NCBI GenBank assembly: GCA_964351985.1
Contig: CAYGPR010000008.1
Location: forward strand, 37,202-101,201
Length of the DNA stretch: 64,000 bases
Source: Meishania sp964351985
Lineage (GTDB): Bacteria > Bacteroidota > Bacteroidia > Flavobacteriales > Flavobacteriaceae
Reading direction: 5' to 3'
In this document: positions 15,071 through 23,448 of the stretch, one piece after another
Layout of the letters: each line of letters starts with the position of its first letter
How positions within the stretch are numbered: the stretch's first letter is position 1
Position numbers and translations under genes: made by a program
Notes under the pieces: model-generated
Seen by the model: only the letters and a program-made list of their open reading frames with translations
Databases searched by the model: none
What the model was told of the DNA's origin: nothing

Positions 15071-16567
15071 TTATTTCTGTGGTGAAAATCGATACAACCC
15101 AGTATCTCCTTTCTTGAAAAGAGGCCATAGTTTTTTGACCAATTCAGGATTTTCTGCCGCAATGTTTCTCTCTTCCGAGTCACTTTGACCATAGTCGTAT
15201 AACTCGATCACAGGTTGTTCTTCCCTAAAATATTGAGTCAGTCTATACCTATCGGTGCGCATGGAAATACCATCTTTAAAATAACTATAGGCGACGGTAT
15301 TTGGTTTCTGACTTCTGGGCTGCATGGCATCGAAAAAACTTTCACCATCGATTTTATGTTTTAATGGAATGTTGCAGAGTTGCAAAAGCGTGGGATAAAT
15401 ATCGACCGATTCGATAATATTTTCAACCTTTTTACTTTGTTGCGAAATGAATGGCGATTTGATGATCAATGTACTTTTCAGTGCATTTTCAAAAAGGGTA
15501 TGCTTGCCCCATACCCGCTGGTCGCCCAAATGCCAACCATGGTCTCCCCAGATGACGATGATGGTATTTTTATCGAGTCCGGTGGATTTTAGTTCCTTCA
15601 TCAATTTCCCTATTTGGGCATCGACATAACTTATGGAGGCGAGATAGGCGTGTCTCAGTTTTTTTGCGTATTCGTCGGAAACCGATTTTGAAAGACTGGC
15701 TTTTTCGTCACCCAAGGCATATTGATTGAATTCTCCACTTTCATGTAGGCTTTTAAGATTTATATTTTCAGGGATGTTCGGATTGTCACTTAACGGAATA
15801 GAATCCGGGTTGTATAAATCCCAATATTTTTTAGGGGCGTTAAAGGGTAAGTGGGGCTTGAAAAATCCCACCCCCATAAAAAAGGGTTTGTCCTTACTTT
15901 TGAGTTCTCGAAGTTTTGAAATGGCGAGATTGACCGTTAACCCATCAGGGTATCCTTCGTCATCAACTTCCCCTGCCTCATAGGGTTTTACCTGTTTTTT
16001 TAGACTCTGGCGGTTTTCACCATTGGCGTATGCGAAAAAGGCATTCCAACCGGTTTTCCATTTTCCGGAGTCGAATAAAAGTTCGCTCCAGCTGTGGGGC
16101 AGCTCTCTTTTTGAAGAAACCGGGTCTTCGTATCCGTACAACAATCCGTCTGCGGAATGGCTGATCTTCCCAATTCCTACGGTATGATACCCTTCTTGTT
16201 TTAAACGATGGATAAATGTCTCGGGAATCGAATCTTCCGGTCTGTCGGAGAGTTCCTTTTCAATGGCATTGTTCTGCAAATGAATCTTCTTCCAAGGGCG
16301 ATAACCTGTTAACAATGCGTGACGCGAAGCTCCGCAGGTTGGCACTTGCACATAATGGTTTAGAAAAATGCTTCCTTCTGATGCCAAGGCATCCATATTG
16401 GGGGAGGTTACATAATTCTTTCCATAGGCACCGAGTTCAGAGCGCAAATCATCCACAGCAATAAAAAGAACGTTTGGGCGACTTTGCTTTTCAATAACGG
16501 CTTTTTCTTCTTTACAACCCAAAACCGAAACGGCCATTATGGTAAATACAAGAAAATATTTTGACAT
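15071..16567 (-). CDS. Sulfatase (iduronate-2-sulfatase-like), CxASR-type active site
   Basis: 498 residues, lipoprotein (VLGC, Cys18). The N-terminal strand NVLFIAVDDLRSELGAYG and the spacing SPNMDALASEG are typical of iduronate-2-sulfatase-like S1 enzymes (S1_7 suspected). The formylglycine motif is CGASR at 78-82, with Ala where most have Pro, so maturation may depend on a maturase that tolerates Ala. Other blocks are VGIGKISH, GVGFFKPHLPFNAP and VIWGDHGWHLGDQ. The likely substrate is a sulfated glycan fragment brought to the cell surface or periplasm. It lies upstream of the sugar kinase (75-bp gap) and downstream of a serine hydrolase. Confidence 0.88.
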   Translation of the reverse strand: MSKYFLVFTIMAVSVLGCKEEKAVIEKQSRPNVLFIAVDDLRSELGAYGKNYVTSPNMDALASEGSIFLNHYVQVPTCGASRHALLTGYRPWKKIHLQNNAIEKELSDRPEDSIPETFIHRLKQEGYHTVGIGKISHSADGLLYGYEDPVSSKRELPHSWSELLFDSGKWKTGWNAFFAYANGENRQSLKKQVKPYEAGEVDDEGYPDGLTVNLAISKLRELKSKDKPFFMGVGFFKPHLPFNAPKKYWDLYNPDSIPLSDNPNIPENINLKSLHESGEFNQYALGDEKASLSKSVSDEYAKKLRHAYLASISYVDAQIGKLMKELKSTGLDKNTIIVIWGDHGWHLGDQRVWGKHTLFENALKSTLIIKSPFISQQSKKVENIIESVDIYPTLLQLCNIPLKHKIDGESFFDAMQPRSQKPNTVAYSYFKDGISMRTDRYRLTQYFREEQPVIELYDYGQSDSEERNIAAENPELVKKLWPLFKKGDTGLYRFSPQK

Positions 16568-16612
16568 ACTCGGTCGGGTTGTTTAAGAAGTAACCAAGTT
16601 AGTGAAAAGTGT

Positions 16613-17734
16613 CTACAAACTTTTTTTGATTCGATCTACGGTTTTTACGATTAAAAATGCGGGCATGACGACTTTGAGTTCTGATTGGTTGATTACAGTA
16701 ACAATGGTAGCATTTTGATTTTCCAAATACGCCAAGTAACAACTGTAACCTGGGTCGAAACCACTATGACCCATGATTTTTCCTGTTTTTCGCGATGTAT
16801 CGTAAAGCATGACCCCTAGACCATATCCCTTTTCAAAATCAAGCATTTTATCCAAAGTGGTCTTTGATTTGAAAAGTTTGCCGCTAAAAGCAGCTTGTCC
16901 GAATAAGAGTAGGTCATCGATATTGGTAAGAATGCCGCCAGCAGAATTCATATGATTGAAGTTCAAGGTGAATTCGGTCAATTCCCAATCAGTATAGTAG
17001 CCCTTGAACATCATGGGAAGAACTTGTGCAGAAGGTTGCAACGATGTATTTTTCAGCGCCAAGGGTTTGACGATTCGATTATCGATAATATCAGCAATGT
17101 TCTTCTTTTGAACTTTTTCAGCGATCATTCCCAAAAGAATATAATTCGTATTCGAGTAATTATATTTGCCAAGTTTGTTGACCGAGGGCGTAACTTTCAA
17201 GGCAATATCGATTCGGTCTTGCAATGAATATTTTCTTTCAGGTTCATTTTTGAGCGCGTCGAGGTGTACCTGTCCTTTGTTAAGATAGTCTGCAATGCCA
17301 CTTGTATGGCGTAAAAGGTGTTCTAGGGTCAACTCCTTTTCATAGGTCTTCCCATCAAAAGTGGTCAGCTCTTTTATCATCTGCTCATCTAGATACTTGA
17401 TTGCCTTGTCTTGGAGGAATAAAAGGCCTTCCTCCTCCATTTGTAAAATGCAAACGGCAACAAAAATCTTGGTAATGCTGGCGGCGATGAAAAGCTCATC
17501 GCCTTGTAATTTTTTTTCTTTGTCCAGACCGACATGGCCCACACTGTACTTCCAATTCAAGGCATTCGGATAGTCTACTGCGGCAATTACTCCGCTCGCT
17601 TCAGAATTCACTTTCAGATACTCATCTGTTAGGGATATCAGTTCTTCTTTTAATGCCTCGGGCGTTTGGCAGCTTACAAGACCATTAATAAAGAGGAAAA
17701 TGAAACAACAGATTTTAAGGACTATCATCTTCAT
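16613..17734 (-). CDS. Secreted serine hydrolase, beta-lactamase/DD-peptidase fold
   Basis: 373 residues, with signal peptide KICCFIFLFINGLVSCQ, whose VSCQ may be a lipobox (Cys22). Class C active-site elements: SITK in IAASITKIFVAV (nucleophile and general base), YSNTNYILLG (YxN) and GHSGFDPGY (HxG). It is a D-alanyl-D-alanine carboxypeptidase-like or esterase-like enzyme of the envelope. It is only distantly related to the hydrolase at 4255-5421. The 45-bp gap to the downstream sulfatase allows a shared transcript, but no functional link is known. Confidence 0.85.
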   Translation of the reverse strand: MKMIVLKICCFIFLFINGLVSCQTPEALKEELISLTDEYLKVNSEASGVIAAVDYPNALNWKYSVGHVGLDKEKKLQGDELFIAASITKIFVAVCILQMEEEGLLFLQDKAIKYLDEQMIKELTTFDGKTYEKELTLEHLLRHTSGIADYLNKGQVHLDALKNEPERKYSLQDRIDIALKVTPSVNKLGKYNYSNTNYILLGMIAEKVQKKNIADIIDNRIVKPLALKNTSLQPSAQVLPMMFKGYYTDWELTEFTLNFNHMNSAGGILTNIDDLLLFGQAAFSGKLFKSKTTLDKMLDFEKGYGLGVMLYDTSRKTGKIMGHSGFDPGYSCYLAYLENQNATIVTVINQSELKVVMPAFLIVKTVDRIKKSL

Positions 17735-17808
17735 GGATGTTCGATTTTGATTGTGGTAAAAAGAGGAAGGGGGAAAAGAATTGTTACAGTTTCTAAGATG
17801 AAAAACTT

Positions 17809-18624
17809 TTAACTCAACATGCCACTCGCTTTTAAGAAGTCAAATATCAAAACATCCACCGCCGCGACTTTATCTATATCTGAATAATTGAGCCAAACCA
17901 TCTCTTCGATTTCAGAATCGGGCAGCAGTGTTCCTCTGTAATTTGCCGAATAACATGTCATTCGCACCAAGATTCCCGGTTTATGACCATCGGCTTGTGC
18001 TTCGAAAATTCCTATAAAATTTAAGGTTGGCAGTTCGAGTTCGACGCTCAGTTCTTCCTTTATTTCGCGGGATAGGGCTTGAGCGTCTGTTTCGCTGGCT
18101 TCCCTTTTTCCACCCGGAATGTAGTATTTTGTTTTACCTTTCGAGCGGGTGCTTAGAATTTTTCCATCGACGATATGGATCCAGGCCAGTTTGTCAATAA
18201 TCTGGTCTGAAGGTTCTATGTAGTAGTCGATGGAATTCAAGGAGTGGTTCGGGTCGATAAAATCAAGGAATTTGTCAATAGCTTTTCCGAAGCCTGTTAA
18301 AGTGCCCAATTGGTTATTTCGGCCCAAAGCACTTGAAATGGTCTCGTCGCGATTACCGAATCGGTACCCTTCTTTTTTAATCCACAATACATTCAGCAAA
18401 TGTTGCATCATTACATTGCCCAGTTGGTCGATGGAGATGGCAATTTTAAGTAAATATTCCCCAAGACCACGAAATCCTTTTGTGGTTAAGGAATGTAAAA
18501 TTCCATAAATAAACCCGAGGGGGGCGGTAATCACCAACAGCAAAATCGAAATCAAAAAAAGTAAGATCCCGATAATCGGATTCGCTTTTTTGTCGGGCTG
18601 GTAGACTTGTTTTTTGAGGATCAT
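17809..18624 (-). CDS. Membrane-anchored Nudix hydrolase
   Basis: 271 residues from the ATG at 18622-18624. Residues 15-45 form one or two hydrophobic segments (IIGILLFLISILLLVITAPL). After about 100 residues of unassigned sequence comes the Nudix domain, at about 145-265. The Nudix box is GGKREASETDAQALSREIKE followed by EL, which fits GxxxxxExxxxxxxREhxEE. Such enzymes cleave nucleoside diphosphates linked to another group; an NTP or nucleotide-sugar substrate is possible. A Nudix domain behind a membrane segment is uncommon. A 6-bp inverted repeat sits just before the start. Confidence 0.8.
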   Translation of the reverse strand: MILKKQVYQPDKKANPIIGILLFLISILLLVITAPLGFIYGILHSLTTKGFRGLGEYLLKIAISIDQLGNVMMQHLLNVLWIKKEGYRFGNRDETISSALGRNNQLGTLTGFGKAIDKFLDFIDPNHSLNSIDYYIEPSDQIIDKLAWIHIVDGKILSTRSKGKTKYYIPGGKREASETDAQALSREIKEELSVELELPTLNFIGIFEAQADGHKPGILVRMTCYSANYRGTLLPDSEIEEMVWLNYSDIDKVAAVDVLIFDFLKASGMLS

Positions 18625-18629
18625 GTAAC

Positions 18630-18645
18630 ACCTATCATAATAGGT
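18630..18645. promoter_or_regulatory. Small inverted repeat before the Nudix gene
   Basis: ACCTAT-CATA-ATAGGT, a perfect 6-bp inverted repeat whose inner end is 5 bp from the start codon. It could be an operator or an RNA hairpin that masks the start. Confidence 0.35.
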
Positions 18646-18695
18646 ATGAAGGTACAAAAAACACGAAGTAGAGATAGTGGGTCGGACTTAAATAC

Positions 18696-19367
18696 TTAAA
18701 ACAATTTTTCACGAACTGTATTAAAATAACTATCACTAACGGGAATTTTGGTTTCACCGATCAACAAATCCCGTCCTTTTAAGGCCGACACTTTTTGGGT
18801 ATTGACGATATAGGAGCGGTGGACGCGTATGAAAATATCGCTTGGAAGTAGGTCCTCTAATTTTTTAAGCGATTGGTTGCTCATTATTTTCGATGGCGTT
18901 GTATGGTATATAACATATTCGCTGTCACTTTGGATAAATAGAATATCGTCATAGCGAAGTCTGTGCAAATCATACCCCGATTTTACGGTTATCGAATCAG
19001 TCTCTTCTTCATATGCGCTTTTCGCCTTGTTTACGGCAGCTAGAAAACGTTCGAAAGTGATTGGTTTCAAAAGGTAGTCAAGTGCATTGAGTTCAAACCC
19101 TTCCAAAGCATATTCGGAATAGGCGGTCGTGAAAATAATTTGCACATTTTGAGGAAGTAGTTTGGCGAAATCAGTTCCTTTGATTTCTGGCATTTGAATG
19201 TCCAAAAAAAGTAATTGAACTTTCTTGTTTTTTATAATTTGTAGGGCATCTAGCGGATTTTCTATGGAACCGACCAATTTCAGAAAATCTAATTTTCCGA
19301 TGTAGGTCGCGATAAGACCTCTCGCGAGTTCCTCATCATCGACTACCAAACATTTAATAGTTGCCAT
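18696..19367 (-). CDS. LytTR-family response regulator
   Basis: 223 residues. The receiver domain (1-120) has the acidic pair VVDDEE, the phosphorylatable Asp in LLFLDIQMPE and the Lys in YLLKPI. The LytTR DNA-binding domain (about 130-223) carries FIQSDSEYVIYHT and FIRVHRSYIVN. It is the output partner of the histidine kinase whose gene overlaps its start by 14 bp. LytTR proteins bind short direct repeats; the nearest candidate target is the divergent EF-hand/CotH gene set that starts at 20621. Confidence 0.95.
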   Translation of the reverse strand: MATIKCLVVDDEELARGLIATYIGKLDFLKLVGSIENPLDALQIIKNKKVQLLFLDIQMPEIKGTDFAKLLPQNVQIIFTTAYSEYALEGFELNALDYLLKPITFERFLAAVNKAKSAYEEETDSITVKSGYDLHRLRYDDILFIQSDSEYVIYHTTPSKIMSNQSLKKLEDLLPSDIFIRVHRSYIVNTQKVSALKGRDLLIGETKIPVSDSYFNTVREKLF

Positions 19368-20430
19368 TCAAATCTATTTTTAAGTCTACCTTGAAAGCTT
19401 GGGAAGTTTCGTTGATCGATAATTCATGTCGGTTTGGATATACGATAGCCAATCTTTTCTTAACATTCTCGATACCAATACCGCCTACTTCATCTTTTAC
19501 TCTTGGCACATGTGGTTTACTATTTTCTATTTCAAACGAAATTTTGTCTTCATCAGCATCAATCTTCATCCGAATAAATACATCCTTTATTTTTTCAATA
19601 TTACCATGTTTTAGAGCATTCTCCATAAAGGGAATAAAAAGCATGGGTGCAATTTTGATATTTTGATTTGCCACTTTAAAATCAACCTCAATAGGGTACT
19701 GCTTGCTACTCTTTAGTTCGAATAATTTGACATAGTTTGTAATATAGGTAATCTCTTTTTCCAGCGGTACCAGTTCTTGCTCACATTCATACAATACATA
19801 GCGTAACATATCGGAAAGATAACCGATACTCTGTTGCGTCTTACCAGAATCAATAACCGATAGCGCATAAATATTATTCAGTGAATTGAACAAAAAATGA
19901 GGATTGATTTGAGATTTTAAAAGCTTGAGTTCCGTTTGTAGGGCTTCGTTCTTGTTGACTATCATTTCTTCTTCCTTTTTCTGGGCAAACAAAAAGGTTT
20001 CTATAAACGTAGCCGCTATGTAAGAAATGGACAGCATCAACAGGTTTATCAAGAATTTCGGTGGCGGCTTTCTTTGTATCCCCCTAGAAATATTCATGTC
20101 TGGCCCAGGAGGCGGTCCCATTCCGGGGCCAGGTCTGGGTCCAGCTCCTGGTCCTACTCCCGAGCCTTGAACCGTCGCAATATCAGGAACAAGAAAGGTA
20201 CACAATAAGAGTATCCCTATGGATATTAAGGCGAATAGCAAATACTTCTTTTTGAATAAAAGCGCTGGTGCTGTATAAAATACCAGTACGGCTATGACCA
20301 AAATCTGGAAAACGAATGCAAGGCCATTCTCCTTCAAAAATTGAAAATTCTCTCCGAGAAAAAACCAAGCAGTCAGCCATACGACAAGCCATAAAACTAC
20401 TTGAAAAAGAAATCGTTTGAGTTGGTTCAT
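19354..20430 (-). CDS. LytS/YehU-type sensor histidine kinase
   Basis: 358 residues. About four membrane segments in the first 160 residues, with an unusual Gly/Pro/Met-rich loop between the last two (VGPGAGPRPGPGMGPPPGPD). The His_kinase domain begins at about 170 with LLKSQINPHFLFNSLNNIYA (phospho-acceptor His in NPHFLFN), followed by the N box (FIPFMENALKHG) and GGIGIENVKKRL. It has no periplasmic sensor domain. It is translationally coupled to the response regulator. The kinase probably senses an envelope signal; a link to the divergent surface-protein genes is inferred from position. Confidence 0.93.
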   Translation of the reverse strand: MNQLKRFLFQVVLWLVVWLTAWFFLGENFQFLKENGLAFVFQILVIAVLVFYTAPALLFKKKYLLFALISIGILLLCTFLVPDIATVQGSGVGPGAGPRPGPGMGPPPGPDMNISRGIQRKPPPKFLINLLMLSISYIAATFIETFLFAQKKEEEMIVNKNEALQTELKLLKSQINPHFLFNSLNNIYALSVIDSGKTQQSIGYLSDMLRYVLYECEQELVPLEKEITYITNYVKLFELKSSKQYPIEVDFKVANQNIKIAPMLFIPFMENALKHGNIEKIKDVFIRMKIDADEDKISFEIENSKPHVPRVKDEVGGIGIENVKKRLAIVYPNRHELSINETSQAFKVDLKIDLNGNY

Positions 20431-20620
20431 ACTACAAATAAAAGGAAATAAAAATCATTCGACTATCGAAAACCCGCTTTCAGATAGGTATTAAAATAAG
20501 AGTTGCCGTCTCACATTGTCCATTCACTTAAAAGGAACCTGCATTCGCTGATTTCAGTCATTTGACATTAGACTTATGACCACCTTTGGTATCAAATTCA
20601 AACACTAAAAATTAAACGAC
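20431..20620. promoter_or_regulatory. Divergent promoter region between the kinase and the EF-hand gene
   Basis: 190 bp with no gene. It must hold the promoters for the two-component pair (leftward) and for the EF-hand/CotH set (rightward). CATTCACTT (20522 region) and CATTTGACATT (20558 region) are loosely similar and could be LytTR half-sites, but I cannot show it. No clear TAnnTTTG box was found. Confidence 0.35.
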
Positions 20621-20926
20621 ATGTATAAAAGAACAATGAAATTAGGAGTATTCGTAATGGTAATTGGCCTATTTGCTTCCTGTAAAATGAATGCACAGAA
20701 TGATAGTAACAGACAGCAACGAAAAGAACGCCCTTCTGTAGAAGAACTCTTCAAGCAGATGGATGCGAATGAAGATGGTAAGCTTTCAAAAGAGGAAGTA
20801 AAAGGTCCTGTAAAAAATGACTTTACCAAAATCGACACAGATGAAGATGGTTTCCTTTCTAAGGAAGAGTTGGAAAAAGCCCCCAAACCAGAACGCGGTA
20901 AAGGAAGGCAACAAGGAAAACAATAA
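20621..20926 (+). CDS. EF-hand lipoprotein
   Basis: 101 residues. Lipobox FASC (Cys22). Two EF-hand loops with standard acidic positions: DANEDGKLSKEE (about 47-58) and DTDEDGFLSKEE (about 69-80). The C-terminus is basic and disordered (PKPERGKGRQQGKQ). It probably binds calcium at the cell envelope. First gene of the rightward set EF-hand, CotH, YHYH, MORN, SCO; 29 bp separate it from the CotH gene. Small EF-hand proteins next to CotH are a pattern I associate with Bacteroidota. Confidence 0.85.
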   Translation: MYKRTMKLGVFVMVIGLFASCKMNAQNDSNRQQRKERPSVEELFKQMDANEDGKLSKEEVKGPVKNDFTKIDTDEDGFLSKEELEKAPKPERGKGRQQGKQ

Positions 20927-20955
20927 ACAAAGTCAAATTTTAGAAACGCAGTACA

Positions 20956-22446
20956 ATGAAAAAGTTCACATTTAAATACATTACCGTTTTAAGTATTTTA
21001 TTTCTAGCAACATTGTTATTTACAGGTTGTTCTGATGATGACCCGATAATTGAAGCAGATGACAATACTTCAGTTGTCGATGACGATTCTTCGACGGACG
21101 ATGACAGCACAACAATAGAAGATGCCGACTTTGTCGCAACCGATTGGACCACAGAAACCCACAGTAACGATGCGGATCCAAATTTTGACGAGGTATTCGA
21201 TAATACCACGGTAAAAAGATTTGATTTTGTAATCTCGGAAGATAACTGGCAACTGATGCTAGACGATATGACCGATTTATACGGCAATTTCGGAAGCTCG
21301 AGTGGTGGTCCTGGAGGCGGTGGAGGCCCAGGAGGTACCGGTGGCGAAACAACCTTTTCAGATGAGGATCCAATTTTTGTGCCAGGGTCGGTTTTTTACA
21401 ACGGTAAAGAATGGTATAAGGTAGGCCTGCGCTTTAAAGGAAATTCCAGTTTGGCAGGCGCTTGGGGAGCAGGAATTTTAAAACTGGCCTTTAAAATGGA
21501 TTTTGATGAGTACGAAGATGATTATCCACAAATAGACAACCAGCGGTTTTATGGCTTTAAGAAATTCAGTTTAAAGAATAATTATAATGACCGATCCTTC
21601 TTAAGAGAAAAAGTGGCGGCAGAAGTGTTTTCAGATGCAGGCTTGGCAGTTTCCAATACCGCTTTTTATACATTGTATGTAGACCATGGCGATGGTCCCG
21701 AATATTTTGGACTGTACACTTTAGTCGAAGAAGTGGATGGCACAGTAATCGACACCCAGTTCTCAAACGATAACGGTAACCTATATAAGCCCGAAGATGA
21801 TGGTGCAAACTTTGCGGAGGGTATGTTCAATGAAGAAGGTTTTGAGAAAAAGACCAACGAAGATGATGCCGATTGGAGCGATATTGAAGCCTTGTTCGGG
21901 GCCTTACACGACGATAATCGAACTACGGATCCCGCAGCTTGGCGAGCAAATCTTGATGCTGTTTTTGATACCGACGTTTTCTTGAACTATCTCGCAGTAA
22001 ACACAGTCATGCAAAATTGGGATACCTATGGTAGAATGCCGCATAACTATTATCTGTATAACAATCCAGATAACAGCAAACTCACATGGATTCCTTGGGA
22101 TAACAATGAAGCCTTACAAGAAGGAAATAGGGAAGGCTCGTTGAATTTGGACTTCTCGGACTTGGGGTCAAATGAGTGGCCTTTGATCGAGTACCTGTAT
22201 GCTGATGAAACCTATAAGGCAATCTATGACAACTATGTACAGGAAACCATGGCTGGGCCATTTGAAACATCCCGTATACAATCGGTCTATGCAACCTACT
22301 CCTCTTTAGTTGAACCCTATGCCACCTCAGAAGTAGCGGGATATACCTTCTTGAACAATAGCGCTGATTTTCAGGCGGCTATTAGTGAACTGAATGCGCA
22401 TGCTTCACAACGCGCATCGTCAGTAAATGGTTATTTAAGTAACTAG
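20956..22446 (+). CDS. CotH-like kinase-fold lipoprotein
   Basis: 496 residues, lipobox FTGC (Cys25), then an acidic Asp/Ser/Thr-rich linker. The CotH domain starts near residue 85 (VKRFDFVISEDNWQLM). An inserted Gly-rich loop (SGGPGGGGGPGGTGG) is followed by VGLRFKGNSSL, KLAFKMDFDEY, FYGFKKFSLKNNYNDRSFLR, YFGLYTLVEEVD, NLYKP and TWIPWDNNEAL. CotH proteins have an atypical protein-kinase fold; in Bacillus, CotH phosphorylates spore-coat proteins. Here it is anchored in the envelope with a short acidic C-terminal half. The substrate is unknown; proteins of the same cluster are candidates. Confidence 0.88.
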   Translation: MKKFTFKYITVLSILFLATLLFTGCSDDDPIIEADDNTSVVDDDSSTDDDSTTIEDADFVATDWTTETHSNDADPNFDEVFDNTTVKRFDFVISEDNWQLMLDDMTDLYGNFGSSSGGPGGGGGPGGTGGETTFSDEDPIFVPGSVFYNGKEWYKVGLRFKGNSSLAGAWGAGILKLAFKMDFDEYEDDYPQIDNQRFYGFKKFSLKNNYNDRSFLREKVAAEVFSDAGLAVSNTAFYTLYVDHGDGPEYFGLYTLVEEVDGTVIDTQFSNDNGNLYKPEDDGANFAEGMFNEEGFEKKTNEDDADWSDIEALFGALHDDNRTTDPAAWRANLDAVFDTDVFLNYLAVNTVMQNWDTYGRMPHNYYLYNNPDNSKLTWIPWDNNEALQEGNREGSLNLDFSDLGSNEWPLIEYLYADETYKAIYDNYVQETMAGPFETSRIQSVYATYSSLVEPYATSEVAGYTFLNNSADFQAAISELNAHASQRASSVNGYLSN

Positions 22447-22474
22447 CAGAAAAAAATTAATTTGGTTTGGTTTG

Positions 22475-22514
22475 AAAAGAAATGCTTCGAAAGCAATTTC
22501 GAAGCATTTTCAAA
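22475..22514 (+). terminator. Terminator-like hairpin after the CotH gene
   Basis: A 12-bp perfect stem AATGCTTCGAAA (22481-22492) with 22497-22508, loop GCAA, extended by A/T pairs. It lies 34 bp after the CotH stop, so the YHYH gene may be expressed separately or at a lower level. Confidence 0.75.
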
Positions 22515-22569
22515 AAAAATTCACATCAAGCACAAGTTTTTCAAAAGATAACATCTAAAAACAATACAT

Positions 22570-23346
22570 ATGAACAAAACAGCAATGATTAAGAAAACAT
22601 TAGCTCCTATGGCCCTTGTATTTTTATTGAGCTTGGCCACACTTATCTCTTGTAGCAATGACGCTACAGATGACATTGTACTCGACGATGATGCTTTCGA
22701 GGAAGAGTCAGCAACATTACATGCGGCCTATACGGCATTCAACCCAGATGCCACCACAATTTATTTAGATGGCGCCAATGTCGTAATCGAAACCACAGGC
22801 CTTCCAAATCATGAAACTATTTATTGGGGAGAAGGCAATGCGCTTTATAAGGATGAGCCAGATGTGGACACAACACCAAGCATTATATCGAGCAATAACA
22901 ATGCAACAACCATAACCGTTGATGCGACTCCAGATTTAACCGGAAATACGGTTGATACTCAGTTGAATACAATAGGCATCGCGGTAAGCGGTGCCTCTAT
23001 TTTCAATGACCAAGAGGGTAATGGCCCTTTGGGTCAGGCAGCCGCAAGTCTTGATTGGACAGGCGCTCACATTGGCCCCGGAGTTTATCATTATCACCTA
23101 GAACCGGTTGCTTTTACAGATGATGATGAGAACTTGGTGGGCATTCTATTGGATGGTGTTTTTCTTTACGGAAGAAAATGCAATGCTACCGGAACATACC
23201 CTACTGATTTAGATGCATCTGGCGGGCATATTAGTGCCACCCAGTACACTGAAGGAGAAGCAGAGTATCATTACCATATTATCAATGAAGTCTATTCGAC
23301 TACAGGGTCATATCTAGCATTTGCCGGTCCTTACCAAGGATACTAG
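22570..23346 (+). CDS. YHYH-domain lipoprotein
   Basis: 258 residues. The signal peptide ends in LISC (Cys28), followed by an acidic linker. The YHYH motif occurs in GPGVYHYHLEP at about residue 176 and is echoed by EYHYHI later, with GILLDGVFLYGR between them. The YHYH domain has no established activity; the histidines suggest metal binding. The C-terminus FAGPYQGY is typical for the family. The context (EF-hand, CotH, SCO) points to a surface or periplasmic metal-linked process. Confidence 0.85.
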   Translation: MNKTAMIKKTLAPMALVFLLSLATLISCSNDATDDIVLDDDAFEEESATLHAAYTAFNPDATTIYLDGANVVIETTGLPNHETIYWGEGNALYKDEPDVDTTPSIISSNNNATTITVDATPDLTGNTVDTQLNTIGIAVSGASIFNDQEGNGPLGQAAASLDWTGAHIGPGVYHYHLEPVAFTDDDENLVGILLDGVFLYGRKCNATGTYPTDLDASGGHISATQYTEGEAEYHYHIINEVYSTTGSYLAFAGPYQGY

Positions 23347-23397
23347 ATATAAGTTATGATGAAGAAAAAAAAATCCTACGTGCTAATTGGCAAGTAA

Positions 23398-23423
23398 ACC
23401 TGTCCGCGTATTTGCGGGCAGGT
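23398..23423. repeat. GC-rich hairpin element (CCTGTCCGC / GCGGGCAGG)
   Basis: A 9- to 10-bp stem with one G-T pair and the loop GTATTT, markedly richer in GC than its surroundings. It lies between the YHYH and MORN-type genes. It resembles the dispersed ACCTGCCCGC hairpins of flavobacterial intergenic regions, a resemblance from memory. No second copy was seen here. Confidence 0.5.
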
Positions 23424-23448
23424 CCGACCAAACAAAAAGAAGTAACCC

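Noticed and set aside
5789..16567. Polysaccharide utilisation locus around the two sulfatases
   Set aside because: No SusC/SusD pair, glycoside hydrolase or polysaccharide lyase lies between or beside them; housekeeping genes (kdsA, typA) intervene.
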